Shown here one piece after another: positions 55,220 through 64,000 of a stretch of 64,000 nt of DNA. The translations under genes and the position numbers were made by a program. The DNA lies in assembly GCF_009768885.1 (NCBI RefSeq), contig NZ_WSQA01000007.1, forward strand, positions 1-64,000, written 5' to 3'. The notes under the pieces are model-generated. The model had not been told where the DNA came from and ran no database searches. It saw only the letters and a list, made by a program, of their open reading frames with translations. Within the stretch, counting starts at the first letter, position 1. Each line of letters opens with the position of its first letter. This stretch comes from Sphingobacterium humi. GTDB lineage: Bacteria; Bacteroidota; Bacteroidia; Sphingobacteriales; Sphingobacteriaceae.

Positions 55220-55295
55220 TGCAAAAAATTGAAGGTCTTTCAAATCGAAATACAGGATAAAATCGCTATTTTTAGCAAGCTAAAAATTAGAAACC

Positions 55296-56501
55296 ATGAG
55301 AAAAGGCCTACTCCTCCTTTGTATGCTATTCACCTGTTTGTCAGGTAGCTTTGCCCAACTAAAATACGCAAATAACATCATAAAAACAGGCGCAGACCAG
55401 ACCGAACTTTACTTTCCTACCCTACAAGGAAAACGAGTGGCTTTAGTGGCAAACCAAACCAGTATCATCGGAAATAGCCACTTATTGGATAGCCTGCTGG
55501 CTAGCGGAATAAACGTCGTTAAAGTTTTTGGCCCCGAGCATGGTTTTCGTGGAAATGCAAGCAATGGAACCGAGGTAGCAGATGAGAAAGACCTAAAAAC
55601 CGGCGTAGCAATTATCTCCTTATATGGTAAGAAAAGAAAACCGAGCAAGGAAGATCTAGCGAATGTGGACATCCTGATTTATGATATCCAAGATGTAGGA
55701 TGCCGCTTCTATACCAATATCAATACCTTACGCGACGTGATGGAATCTTGTGCGCGATTTGGCAAGAAATTAATGATTCTAGATCGGCCTAATCCCAATG
55801 CATATTTTATTGACGGCCCCATTCTAGATATGAAGTTAAAGTCGGGTATCGGTCAATTCCCCATTCCGATAAGCCATGGCCTAACCGTTGCGGAATTTGC
55901 CCAAATGGTCAACGGAGAACGCTGGCTGGCCGATAATTTAACATGCGAATTGCTTTTGGTAAAGAACAAAAACTACAAGCATAGCATGCTTTATAGGCTA
56001 CCGGTGCCCCCTTCCCCGAATTTAAATACCCCTGAAAGTATCTTGCTCTATCCCTCCACCTGCCTGTTTGAAGGGGTTAGCTTAAACCATGGCCGAGGCA
56101 CAGATTATCCCTTTACCCGAATTGGTGGACCTATGCTGAAAGGGAAATACGATTTCAGCTTTACACCGCGGTCGATTCCCGGAAAGGCAGAAGATCCGCT
56201 CTACCAAGATCAGCTTTGTTATGGAATTGATCTTCGACACATCAATCTAGAAGCCTTGGTAAAGAACAAGAAAATCAATCTGCAATGGATGATAGAACTC
56301 TACAAAAACTATCCTAACAAGGCTAAATTCTTTGATCAAAGCATCCACAGACAGATCGGCAACATCAATTTCCTAGCCGGTGATTATGCATTTAAGAAGC
56401 AAATTGAAGCGGGAATGAGCGAGGTTGAAATCAGAAAAACCTGGGAACCAGGCCTCAAAGCTTACAAGCAAATGAGAAAGAAATACCTACTATATCCGTA
56501 A
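55296..56501 (+). CDS. namZ: NamZ-type exo-beta-N-acetylmuramidase (DUF1343)
   Basis: A 401-aa secreted protein (signal peptide GLLLLCMLFTCLSGSFAQ). The DUF1343 motifs are present: LVANQTS, FGPEHGFRG near 85-93, YDIQDVGCRFYTNI near 130-143, DRPNPN near 165, and EGVSLNHGRGTDYPF near 260. Characterised members (NamZ) remove N-acetylmuramic acid from the end of peptidoglycan sugar chains in cell-wall recycling. Length is normal. The gene is single, with the ArsR operon starting 64 bases after its stop. Confidence 0.88.
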   Translation: MRKGLLLLCMLFTCLSGSFAQLKYANNIIKTGADQTELYFPTLQGKRVALVANQTSIIGNSHLLDSLLASGINVVKVFGPEHGFRGNASNGTEVADEKDLKTGVAIISLYGKKRKPSKEDLANVDILIYDIQDVGCRFYTNINTLRDVMESCARFGKKLMILDRPNPNAYFIDGPILDMKLKSGIGQFPIPISHGLTVAEFAQMVNGERWLADNLTCELLLVKNKNYKHSMLYRLPVPPSPNLNTPESILLYPSTCLFEGVSLNHGRGTDYPFTRIGGPMLKGKYDFSFTPRSIPGKAEDPLYQDQLCYGIDLRHINLEALVKNKKINLQWMIELYKNYPNKAKFFDQSIHRQIGNINFLAGDYAFKKQIEAGMSEVEIRKTWEPGLKAYKQMRKKYLLYP

Positions 56502-56535
56502 TTTTTTTAATTTTTTCTTGCGAGAGAAAAGTTAT

Positions 56536-56553
56536 CATCGTAATATTGCGATA
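56536..56553. promoter_or_regulatory. Operator-like palindrome upstream of arsR
   Basis: CATCGTAATATTGCGATA is nearly identical to the perfect palindrome at 56915-56932 and lies 13 bases before the arsR ATG. ArsR/SmtB proteins bind such AT-centred palindromes over their own promoters. Confidence 0.65.
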
Positions 56554-56565
56554 TATAAAACAACA

Positions 56566-56895
56566 ATGGGCATCTCCAAGACTGAAATATTCACCGAAGA
56601 ACAAAACCGCTTAGCCAACTTATTTAAGGTATTGGGTCATCCGGCGCGCATTGCCATCCTCCAACATATCATCAAAGAAGAAGGATGTATTTGCAATGAC
56701 TTGGTGGATGAGTTAGGCCTTGCACAAGCAACTATATCCCAGCATTTAAAGGAATTGAAGCAAGTTGACATCATTCAAGGAACGATTGAAGGCAAAAGTA
56801 TTTGCTATTGCATCAATCAGAATGTATGGAAGGAAATTCAGGAACATTGCCAGCTTTTCTTCGAAGAGCCTTTGCGGAAGATCTCCTGTTGTTAA
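56566..56895 (+). CDS. arsR: ArsR/SmtB-family repressor
   Basis: About 110 aa with a winged helix: FKVLGHPARIAILQHII, then a CXC pair in EEGCICNDLVDELGLAQATISQHLKEL, the arsenic/antimony-binding position of ArsR, and a wing (GTIEGKSICYCI). It ends in a Cys-Cys pair. The ATG at 56566 is chosen because the operator lies just upstream; the longer frame would run through it. First gene of a four-gene operon, presumably repressed until a thiol-reactive metalloid is present. Confidence 0.88.
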   Translation: MGISKTEIFTEEQNRLANLFKVLGHPARIAILQHIIKEEGCICNDLVDELGLAQATISQHLKELKQVDIIQGTIEGKSICYCINQNVWKEIQEHCQLFFEEPLRKISCC

Positions 56896-56914
56896 TATTT
56901 TTTTTAACCTTATA

Positions 56915-56932
56915 CATCGTAATATTACGATG
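56915..56932. promoter_or_regulatory. Perfect operator palindrome between arsR and the DUF6428 gene
   Basis: CATCGTAATATTACGATG is a perfect 18-bp palindrome, 20 bases after the arsR stop and 20 bases before the next ATG. It matches the site upstream of arsR. A second ArsR-controlled promoter for the downstream genes is the simplest explanation. Confidence 0.75.
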
Positions 56933-56952
56933 TTACAAAAACAAAATACAGT

Positions 56953-57423
56953 ATGAAACTCTCAGAAGTAAAAGAAGTATTGAAAAACCTATCGGAAGTA
57001 AACTTCCAATTAGCCAATGGAGAAGCTGTTCCAGCCCATTTCCATGTAACCGAAGTCGGTATGATTAATAAGCATTTTATCGATTGTGGAGGCACTATTC
57101 GCAATGAAAAAGCCGTTAACTTTCAACTCTGGTATGCCGGCGATGAAGACCATAGACTGAGTGCCAGCAAACTGTTAAAGATTATTCAACTTTCCGAAGA
57201 ACAATTGCAAATGGAAGACGCCGAAGTGGAAGTAGAATACCAAGCGGAAACCATCGGGAAATATAGTTTAGCATTCAAGGGTAGTGTTTTCCTCTTAGAA
57301 AATAAACAAACGGCTTGTTTAGCAACAGATGCCTGTGGAATTCCCCCGGAGAAAATAAAACGTAATCTAGCCCCTTTGCCTGTTCAACAAAACACTTGTG
57401 CGCCAGGCTCAGGCTGTTGTTAA
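56953..57423 (+). CDS. DUF6428 protein of arsenic-type operons
   Basis: A 156-aa cytosolic protein with the KEVLKNLSEVNFQLANGEAVPAHFHVTEVG opening typical of DUF6428, a family usually encoded next to arsR and arsenate-reductase genes in Bacteroidota. The HFHVTEVG and DCGG...FQLW segments are conserved in my recollection. It ends in a cysteine-rich tail (TCAPGSGCC) that could bind a metalloid. Function unknown; operon context suggests metalloid handling. Confidence 0.78.
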   Translation: MKLSEVKEVLKNLSEVNFQLANGEAVPAHFHVTEVGMINKHFIDCGGTIRNEKAVNFQLWYAGDEDHRLSASKLLKIIQLSEEQLQMEDAEVEVEYQAETIGKYSLAFKGSVFLLENKQTACLATDACGIPPEKIKRNLAPLPVQQNTCAPGSGCC

Positions 57424-57434
57424 TCGTAAAAAGG

Positions 57435-58055
57435 ATGGATAATTTGAATAGAAAAGACCATTGGGAAGGAATTTACCAAACGAAAGCCTTGGAAGATGTA
57501 AGTTGGTATCAAGCAAAGCCCACAACTTCCCTAACGTACATAGAACAGCTTAATCTTCCTAAAACGGCAGCTATTATCGATATTGGAGGCGGAGACAGCC
57601 TCCTCGTCGATCATTTATTAGCCTTAGGTTACAGCAACCTAAGTGTATTAGATGTTTCTGCCGAAGCCATCGCTAGGGCGAAAAATAGACTTGGCGACAA
57701 AGCAGCGAACGTGCAATGGATTGTTTCAGATATCACCGACTTTAAACCAAGTACGAAGTATTCCCTTTGGCACGATCGTGCGGCTTTCCATTTCTTAACC
57801 GAAGCTACAGACATAGCCCAATACAAACAAGCACTCCTGGCAGGAACCCAAAAAGATTCCTATTTGATTATAGGCACCTTCTCTGAAAATGGCCCTAAGA
57901 AATGTAGTGGCATTGAAATAAAACAATATGCAAAGGAAGACTTAGCGCACCTTTTTAAGCCCGACTTCGAAACCTTATATTGTGAAAACAAAGACCACGA
58001 AACACCTTCGAAATCCATTCAGAATTTCTCCTTTTGCACTTTAAAAAGGAATTAA
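57435..58055 (+). CDS. SAM-dependent methyltransferase
   Basis: A 206-aa class I methyltransferase. The SAM-binding motif I is IIDIGGGDSLLVDHLL, and the following acidic motifs are VLDVSAEAI and WIVSDITDF. It resembles thiopurine/tellurite-type methyltransferases in its short length and DRAAFHFL segment. It lies 11 bases after the DUF6428 gene in the ArsR-controlled operon, so methylation of a metalloid or thiol is plausible. It lacks the cysteine set of canonical ArsM, so arsenite methylation is not certain. Confidence 0.82.
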   Translation: MDNLNRKDHWEGIYQTKALEDVSWYQAKPTTSLTYIEQLNLPKTAAIIDIGGGDSLLVDHLLALGYSNLSVLDVSAEAIARAKNRLGDKAANVQWIVSDITDFKPSTKYSLWHDRAAFHFLTEATDIAQYKQALLAGTQKDSYLIIGTFSENGPKKCSGIEIKQYAKEDLAHLFKPDFETLYCENKDHETPSKSIQNFSFCTLKRN

Positions 58056-58067
58056 AATACATGCACA

Positions 58068-58667
58068 ATGATCAACCTTCAAAGCATTCAAACTATCCAG
58101 CAACTTCCAATCGATGAAGAAAGGAAAACTGCCTTACAACCCTTAATTGATTATATTATAGCACAAAAGGACTTGCATGCTTCGATCCAGTTGCATTTTA
58201 TTTGCACGCATAATTCTAGACGCAGTCACCTGGCCCAACTATGGGCGCAAGTGGCTGCCTGGCATTATGCTATCCCTACCGTTAGCTGCTATTCCGGAGG
58301 TACTGAGGTGACTGCCATGCATCCCAATATTAAAGTCTGCTTGGAATCGGATGGATTTGAAATCCAAGGCAACACAGATGCTGAAAACCCGCATTATCTG
58401 GTTTATTATAGCAGCGACTCCGCTCCTATCCCTGCCTTTTCAAAGCTTTACGATGATAAAAGCAATCCTAGTTCTAATTTTGCAGCCATCTTAACCTGTA
58501 CGCAAGCCGATCAAGGCTGTCCGTTTATTCCCGGTGCTAGCCAGCGCATTCTGCTACCTTATGAAGATCCAAAGCGCGCCGATCATCAACCTGATTGTGC
58601 TGAAGTTTATCTGGAAACCAGCAGAAGGATTGCTTCTGAAATGTTTTACGTGTTTTCGAAGATTTAA
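58068..58667 (+). CDS. Low-molecular-weight phosphatase-like arsenate reductase
   Basis: A 199-aa protein of the low-molecular-weight protein tyrosine phosphatase fold. The phosphate loop is CTHNSRRSHLAQ, a C-X5-R site with Cys near residue 46, in the form seen in the ArsC-like proteins of Bacteroidota. Another cysteine pair (TCTQADQGCPF, about 145-153) lies in the usual place for disulphide relay in thioredoxin-linked arsenate reductases. It is the last gene of the ArsR operon. No efflux pump (ArsB or Acr3) follows within the window. Confidence 0.85.
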   Translation: MINLQSIQTIQQLPIDEERKTALQPLIDYIIAQKDLHASIQLHFICTHNSRRSHLAQLWAQVAAWHYAIPTVSCYSGGTEVTAMHPNIKVCLESDGFEIQGNTDAENPHYLVYYSSDSAPIPAFSKLYDDKSNPSSNFAAILTCTQADQGCPFIPGASQRILLPYEDPKRADHQPDCAEVYLETSRRIASEMFYVFSKI

Positions 58668-58869
58668 TTATTTAATTAAATACACTTACAAAACCATGCA
58701 AACCAACATCACTACTACCTTAAAGGCTTCGATAAAAAATTAAATTCACAATCTTTTAACAAATCTTTATTTTTTTTACTAACTAGGAATTTTCCCCAAA
58801 TTTCTTATATTTATGTTGCTATACAGCATAGCAAACCTAACATTACGTAATACCAATATCCTAATCTAC

Positions 58870-59418
58870 ATGGAAGCTTCTGATCAGGAACTTTTCGAAT
58901 CGATCCAACAAGACCGACAGGATGCCCTCAAGCAGCTGATGGAAAGGTATTGGCGTCCCTTATTCTTGATGATCGATGCTGCCCTGCACGACCCTTCTTC
59001 CAGTGAGGATATTGTTCAGGAGGTGTTTATCAATATTTGGAATAAACGTAAAACCATCCAAATCAAGCATTCTGTTAAAGTATATCTATTTGCCTGCGGT
59101 CGGTATCAGTTATTTCGTGAAATTCAAAAAAGAAAGATACCTCATGTCGCCATAGAATCTTGCGAGCAATACTTGGTCGATCCCTACGACCCCAGTCAAG
59201 TATTACAGCAACAGGAAATGTTACAAGCACTAGAGACCTTAGTGAACCAACTGCCAGGCCGTTGTCGTGAGGTCTATCGCTTGAAACGTGAAGAAAACCT
59301 TTCCCAAAAGGAAATTGCAGAATTGCTACAGATCTCCCGCAAATCTGTAGAAAACCAACTAACCATAGCCCTCAAAAAAATCAGAACCGGCTTAGCTCGG
59401 TATATCTTTTTTTTATAA
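58870..59418 (+). CDS. ECF sigma factor
   Basis: A 182-aa extracytoplasmic-function sigma factor: region 2 (LKQLMERYWRPLFLMIDAALHDPSSSEDIVQEVFINIWNKR) and region 4 (LSQKEIAELLQISRKSVENQLTIALKKIR). The ATG at 58870 gives the normal length; an upstream extension is not sigma-like. It is followed by FecR and an STN-SusC gene in the same direction, forming the third uptake locus with its own regulator. Confidence 0.93.
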   Translation: MEASDQELFESIQQDRQDALKQLMERYWRPLFLMIDAALHDPSSSEDIVQEVFINIWNKRKTIQIKHSVKVYLFACGRYQLFREIQKRKIPHVAIESCEQYLVDPYDPSQVLQQQEMLQALETLVNQLPGRCREVYRLKREENLSQKEIAELLQISRKSVENQLTIALKKIRTGLARYIFFL

Positions 59419-59484
59419 TTTTTTCAATCTCCTTTGGGGGATACCTGTATTATCATACTCTATACCATTAAACCAATATAAATT

Positions 59485-60618
59485 ATGCAATCATCATTTA
59501 TCAATGCAATCATAAAAATGCTCTCTGGAAAATCCAACCAGCAAGAGTCTAATGATATTGATAATAAACTTGCTGAAGAATTTAACCGGACGGATTGGCC
59601 AAACAAATATGGTGATCCAGATGACATTCAGCAAAGATTGATTCATAAGATAGAAGAACATTTAAACGCTGAAAACAGTTTACAACCACATCTTATTAAA
59701 CGAATCTTTAACAATAAGGCCTTTATTAAGATTGCTGCTACCGTAATAATTTTCCTATTTATAGGATTGCATATTTTTAAGCACGAGGCGCAACAGTTTG
59801 TAAATAACATAATACACTCAAATTCTTCGAATCCTATCGTTGGTTTGAGTACGAATTTTAATGATTCAATTAATATAGCTGAAATGGAAGTTGGTCAAAC
59901 GTATAGTAGTGACTATTTCAGTATAAAAAAAATAGATAAGCAACATTTTAATTATCAGCCAGGGAGCACCTCTTTAAATAAATTAATTATAAAAATAGCT
60001 ACAGGAAATAATCAAGCTTATACAATCAATTTAGAAGATGGAAGTCAGGTAACACTCAATTCAAATAGTGAAATTACTTTCCCAAGCCATTTTGAAGCAG
60101 ATAAAAGAGAAGTTAAAGCAGCAGGTGAACTATATTTTGTAGTTGCAAAAAGATCACATCAACCATTCACGGTTTCCGCTAAAGATATTATTGCTGAGGT
60201 AAAAGGCACTTCCTTTGTCTTTAATACCAATTCGAAAACCAATAAACCATTTATCGCTTTGGTTGAAGGAAGTTTAGAAATGAAGGCAAAAGACGAGAAA
60301 ATCCTGTTAAAACCCGGTGAAAAAGGTGTATTGGAAAGTAAAAAATTGCAAGTTGATCCTTTCGATGAGGAACAGATATTAGCCTTTACAAACAATTTGT
60401 TTCTTTTTCAGGATGAACCAATCTCTCACATTCTACAAGATATAGCTTCATGGTATGATATGGAGTTAGAAATGAAAGGAACTGGATGGGAAGACATTCG
60501 ATTTACCATTCGTATTAGTAAGGAAAATTCAATAGCTCAGGTTATTGATATATTAGAATTAACAAATGATATTGAAGTTAATATAAAAGAAAGGAGGCTC
60601 ATAGTACGTAAAAGATAA
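59485..60618 (+). CDS. FecR-family anti-sigma factor
   Basis: A 377-aa protein with a cytoplasmic N-terminus, one membrane helix (FIKIAATVIIFLFIGLHIF, about 79-97), a periplasmic FecR domain (AYTINLEDGSQVTLNSNSEI, about 173-270) and a C-terminal DUF4974 domain (SWYDMELEMKGTGWEDIRF). It should hold the sigma factor encoded 66 bases upstream until the STN-SusC downstream signals substrate. Confidence 0.93.
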   Translation: MQSSFINAIIKMLSGKSNQQESNDIDNKLAEEFNRTDWPNKYGDPDDIQQRLIHKIEEHLNAENSLQPHLIKRIFNNKAFIKIAATVIIFLFIGLHIFKHEAQQFVNNIIHSNSSNPIVGLSTNFNDSINIAEMEVGQTYSSDYFSIKKIDKQHFNYQPGSTSLNKLIIKIATGNNQAYTINLEDGSQVTLNSNSEITFPSHFEADKREVKAAGELYFVVAKRSHQPFTVSAKDIIAEVKGTSFVFNTNSKTNKPFIALVEGSLEMKAKDEKILLKPGEKGVLESKKLQVDPFDEEQILAFTNNLFLFQDEPISHILQDIASWYDMELEMKGTGWEDIRFTIRISKENSIAQVIDILELTNDIEVNIKERRLIVRKR

Positions 60619-60731
60619 ATTAGAACTATGGCTTATCAAAAAATATTGTCAAGGTGCTGGACACACCTCGACAATGAGGCATAAGTCATCAAATAAATGC
60701 GATTCATTAATAACTAAAACCAGACAAAATT

Positions 60732-63700
60732 ATGAAAATTTCATGGAAAAGAAGGTATTACCTATTCTTTTTTAAACCACTCCTAGTGATGAAAGTATTC
60801 TTTTTAATTTGCGCCTTTAATTTAGTACATGCAAGCTCACTTTTGAGCCAGCAACTGCAATTCAAAATGAAAAACGCAAGTATTGATCAGGTACTTTTAA
60901 AAATCAGTAAAGAAGTAAAATATGATTTAGTATATGATGCTAAATTATTTGTAGGCCTAAAGAAAGTCGATGTCACATTTAATCAAACTACTGTAAAGGA
61001 GGCATTAGACCAACTATTTCTGAACCTCCCTTTTACATATGAAGTCAAAAAAAGTGTCATTGTAATTCGTAAATCCAAAAATCCTATCAAAGTTGAAATT
61101 ACTTCCAAAATCCAACAAAAGAAGATTACTGGTAGAATAACTGATGAACAAAATAATCCTTTAGCTTCTGTTACTGTACAAGCTGTAGGATCAACCAGTG
61201 CTGCAAGCAGTAATGCCGATGGTAGTTTCGAGCTTACTGTGCCTGCATCTGTAACTACTCTGCATATTTCCTTAATTGGCTATTTAGATCAAGAAGTAAA
61301 TATAGCAAACCAAAACAACATAAACATTCAATTAAAAACTTCCATAAATAATTTAGATGAAGTCGTTGTTGTTGGTTATGGTACTCAAAGCAAAAGATTG
61401 ATTTCAGGATCCGTAAGTAATTTAAAAGAGGAAGAATTCAATAAGGGAGTCAACCGAAATGCGGTAGACCTTTTAAGAGGTAAAATCCCCGGTTTAACAA
61501 TTACTTCTGGTTCAGGCGATGTCAGCAAAGGAGAAACCATCCGCCTTCGAGGAACCTCTTCCCTAACAGGTAGTTCTGCGCCTTTCGTTGTTATTGATGG
61601 GGTACCTGGCTTAAATATAAACTCTGTTGCGCCTCAAGACATTGAATCCATCAGTGTATTAAAAGACGCCTCTGCCGCTGCAATTTATGGTTCAAGGTCG
61701 GCTGGCGGTGTTATCCTAATTACCACAAAAAAAGGGAAACCTAATGCCCCTATTATCAACTATGAAGGTTATGCAGGTGTAGATAAAGTAAGCAATAAAC
61801 CTAAAATGCTGACTGCTGACGGATGGAGAGCTTATGTTAAAGAGAAAAACTTAAATGTATCTGGCTTAGATAAAGGTGCCAATACAGATTGGTTTGATGA
61901 GATATTGAGAACAGGTGCTTCACAAAACCACAGTTTATCGGTTTCTGGTGGAAATGACAACAGTGTCTATCGTGGATCTATGAACTATTTAGATCGTCAA
62001 GGTCTCGCTATTGGTAACGACCTCAAACTCTTAAATGGTAGACTTGCTTTTACGCAAAAAGCAATGGACGATAAATTAGAAATTTCTCTTATCGGAGGAA
62101 TAACTCAACGCGATTATAGTCCAACTAACGATAGAAATTTTGTTCTTGCCTATAACATGTTACCTGTTTATCCTGTAAAAAATGAGGACGGAACGTGGTT
62201 TGATAGCCGAGGCTATGACGAAGGAAACCCTGTTAGAAATCTTACCTATAATAGTATTGATAACAAAGAAAGTCGGTATTTTTTAAATGCACAAGGGAAG
62301 ATCAATATCCTTTCTAATTTAATAGGTAGGGTAAATCTATTACGCGAAAGAGGTTCTAATGATTATGGGTTATACAATAATTCAGAAACTGAAAGCGGTC
62401 GTGATGATGGTGGTTTTGCGTCACGTCAATCTTGGACAAACGATAGGAACCTGTTAGAAACAACATTAGAATATTTAATTAATACGGAAAGTAAACATAA
62501 CTTAAGTATTCTTGGCGGTTACTCTTATGAAGACAATTATTATCAAAATGCTGGAGCTCAGTCCCGACAATTTGTTACTGATTTCTTTGATTACAATAAT
62601 TTGGCAGCAGGAGAAGTTTTAAGAGCAGGTGACGTATGGTCCGGAGCCAATATGAACAAGTTAATATCCTTCTTCGGACGGGCGAATTATTCATTTGACG
62701 AACGCTACGTATTAAGTGCTTCTGTAAGGAGAGATGGGTCTTCAAAGTTTGGAAAAAACCATAAATGGGGATTTTTCCCTTCTGTTTCTGCTGCATGGAA
62801 TATCCTTCGTGAACCTTTTGCCAAACAGGAACTTTTCGATGACCTTAAATTAAGAGTAGGTTATGGTATTATAGGAAATCAAGATGGACTAAACCCATAC
62901 CAAACTTTGGAGCTATATGCATCAAGTGGCCGATACTATGACAATGGAAGCTGGTACCAAGCCTATAAAATTGGACAAAATGCAAACCCTAATCTAAAAT
63001 GGGAAGAAACAGCCATGTTTAATATAGGGGTTGATTTCGCCTTATTAAAAAGTCGGTTAAGCGGTACTATCGAATACTATAATAAAAATACTAATGATTT
63101 GTTATACATGTATCAAGTGCCTGTTCCACCCTATTTATACCCTTCCATGATTGCCAATGTAGGCTCCATGTCTAATAAAGGTGTGGAAGTCCTATTAAAT
63201 GGTACAGCCATTCAAAAGGACAATTTTTCGTGGAATGTTTCCGTCAATTTTGCTAAAAACAAAAATAAAATCACTAAACTTTCCAATGAGGATTTCTCTA
63301 CCTCTTCCATTAAGTTAGGATCTGCTGCTGTGCGAGGTGCAGCACATACAACAACCCATATTTTGGAAGAAGGAAAAGAAGTAGGAACCTTTTTTGGTTG
63401 GAAAAGCTTGGGTCTGGATGAAAACGGAAAATACATCTTTGACGATATGATCGATGGAAAACCAGGTCTAACCGACGATGACAGAACTTATATTGGTTCA
63501 GCCCAACCAAAATTCACATATGGAATAACCAATTCATTTACTTATAAAAATATTGATTTTTCATTTTTCTTAAGAGGGGTCTATGGCAATGATGTATTAA
63601 ACTTTTCTAGAATGGCTTATGCAACAACACTTTGGTTACCTGGTGGAAATGTACTCGAAGAAGCCTTAACAAATGGGCTTACTGACAACCCTAAATACAG

Positions 63701-63953
63701 CAGTTTCAATATCGAAAAAGGATCTTTCCTGCGATTAGATAATGCCACTTTAGGATATCGTTTACCAGCAAATAGCATTAAATATGTAAAAGGATTAAGA
63801 CTGTTTGTTAATGCCCAAAACTTGTTTCTAATTACCAACTACAAAGGGATGGATCCAGAAGTCGATATGGGCGGTTTAGCACCAGGAATGGAAGGTAGAA
63901 ATTACTACCCTAAAGCAAAAACTATTTCTTTTGGACTTAACCTTACACTTTAG
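60732..63953 (+). CDS. STN-containing SusC-family TonB-dependent receptor
   Basis: A 1073-aa receptor with a signal segment (VFFLICAFNLVHASSL), an STN domain (about 40-112: LQFKMKNASIDQVLLKI), a carboxypeptidase-like domain (KITGRITDEQNNPLASVTVQAVG), the TonB-box-like DEVVVVGYG segment near 212-220, the plug (RLRGTSSL) and a barrel ending in FGLNLTL. It follows its sigma and FecR genes and precedes a SusD gene, so it is a complete signal-controlled uptake locus. Substrate unknown. Confidence 0.95.
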   Translation: MKISWKRRYYLFFFKPLLVMKVFFLICAFNLVHASSLLSQQLQFKMKNASIDQVLLKISKEVKYDLVYDAKLFVGLKKVDVTFNQTTVKEALDQLFLNLPFTYEVKKSVIVIRKSKNPIKVEITSKIQQKKITGRITDEQNNPLASVTVQAVGSTSAASSNADGSFELTVPASVTTLHISLIGYLDQEVNIANQNNINIQLKTSINNLDEVVVVGYGTQSKRLISGSVSNLKEEEFNKGVNRNAVDLLRGKIPGLTITSGSGDVSKGETIRLRGTSSLTGSSAPFVVIDGVPGLNINSVAPQDIESISVLKDASAAAIYGSRSAGGVILITTKKGKPNAPIINYEGYAGVDKVSNKPKMLTADGWRAYVKEKNLNVSGLDKGANTDWFDEILRTGASQNHSLSVSGGNDNSVYRGSMNYLDRQGLAIGNDLKLLNGRLAFTQKAMDDKLEISLIGGITQRDYSPTNDRNFVLAYNMLPVYPVKNEDGTWFDSRGYDEGNPVRNLTYNSIDNKESRYFLNAQGKINILSNLIGRVNLLRERGSNDYGLYNNSETESGRDDGGFASRQSWTNDRNLLETTLEYLINTESKHNLSILGGYSYEDNYYQNAGAQSRQFVTDFFDYNNLAAGEVLRAGDVWSGANMNKLISFFGRANYSFDERYVLSASVRRDGSSKFGKNHKWGFFPSVSAAWNILREPFAKQELFDDLKLRVGYGIIGNQDGLNPYQTLELYASSGRYYDNGSWYQAYKIGQNANPNLKWEETAMFNIGVDFALLKSRLSGTIEYYNKNTNDLLYMYQVPVPPYLYPSMIANVGSMSNKGVEVLLNGTAIQKDNFSWNVSVNFAKNKNKITKLSNEDFSTSSIKLGSAAVRGAAHTTTHILEEGKEVGTFFGWKSLGLDENGKYIFDDMIDGKPGLTDDDRTYIGSAQPKFTYGITNSFTYKNIDFSFFLRGVYGNDVLNFSRMAYATTLWLPGGNVLEEALTNGLTDNPKYSSFNIEKGSFLRLDNATLGYRLPANSIKYVKGLRLFVNAQNLFLITNYKGMDPEVDMGGLAPGMEGRNYYPKAKTISFGLNLTL

Positions 63954-63965
63954 ATCTTGAGCATC

Positions 63966-64000
63966 ATGAAAAAAATATTAAAATATAGCCTTTTTGCCCT
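63966..64000 (+). CDS. SusD-like lipoprotein, 5' end only
   Basis: The first 11 codons (MKKILKYSLFA...) of a gene cut by the right edge. The basic start and hydrophobic stretch are those of a lipoprotein signal peptide, and the position 12 bases after an STN-SusC gene makes a SusD partner by far the likeliest reading. Confidence 0.7.
   Translation, partial: MKKILKYSLFA

Noticed and set aside
1..64000. CRISPR arrays, rRNA genes and functional tRNA genes
   Set aside because: No regularly spaced repeat-spacer pattern and no rRNA sequence were seen. The only tRNA-like stretch (20543-20614) has poor T and D stems.

Overview
The window comes from a Bacteroidota genome, most likely the Sphingobacteriaceae (Sphingobacterium/Pedobacter-like). 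Three SusC/SusD-type outer-membrane uptake loci, FecI/FecR-type regulator pairs, lipoproteins with short signal peptides, weak Shine-Dalgarno sequences, a TAnnTTTG-type promoter element and a CTnDOT-like mobilisation module all point there. The species cannot be named from sequence alone.

Positions 1 to about 22.2-22.7 kb are the right part of an integrative conjugative element (ICE). It opens with the 5' end of a ParA-type ATPase, a GC-rich spacer with stacked hairpins (candidate oriT), and mobA-mobB-mobC (accessory protein, relaxase, coupling protein). A first cargo block (4.7-11.8 kb) carries a SWIM/SNF2 helicase, an SDR oxidoreductase with a RedY-like small protein, a divergent HxlR-AraC regulator pair, an inositol-monophosphatase-like protein with altered motifs and a small unknown protein. 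The element's control and DNA-processing genes follow: rteC, topB, a DUF3945 protein, a small HTH protein and a second rteC homologue. A very AT-rich terminal island (18.4-22.2 kb) holds a two-gene pair that I read as a GapS4a/GapS4b-like anti-phage system, a VapBC-like toxin-antitoxin pair and an HNH nuclease. No integrase is visible, so it should lie outside the window at the other end.

From about 22.7 kb the sequence looks like core or accessory chromosome: a LytS/LytTR two-component system; an overlapping GNAT-like/HTH gene pair that looks like a toxin-antitoxin module; a TPR histidine kinase with a LuxR-type regulator; an OmpA lipoprotein; a YARHG-domain protein; DUF4180; a 3-hydroxybutyrate dehydrogenase-like SDR; two secreted phosphoesterases; a lipoprotein/cytochrome b561 pair; and small membrane or lipoproteins. 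A non-coding stretch at 37.7-38.65 kb contains a nested palindromic repeat built from 11-bp iterated units and a 43-bp inverted repeat.

From 38.65 kb three nutrient-uptake loci dominate: (1) SusC-SusD; (2) on the minus strand, FecR, STN-SusC, SusD, DUF4843, PKD-like lipoprotein and TlpA thioredoxin, with a divergent ECF sigma factor; (3) ECF sigma, FecR, STN-SusC and the start of a SusD. Between them lie a secreted trypsin-like protease, a NamZ-type muramidase (DUF1343) and a four-gene ArsR-controlled operon (ArsR, DUF6428, methyltransferase, arsenate-reductase-like phosphatase) with two near-identical palindromic operators.
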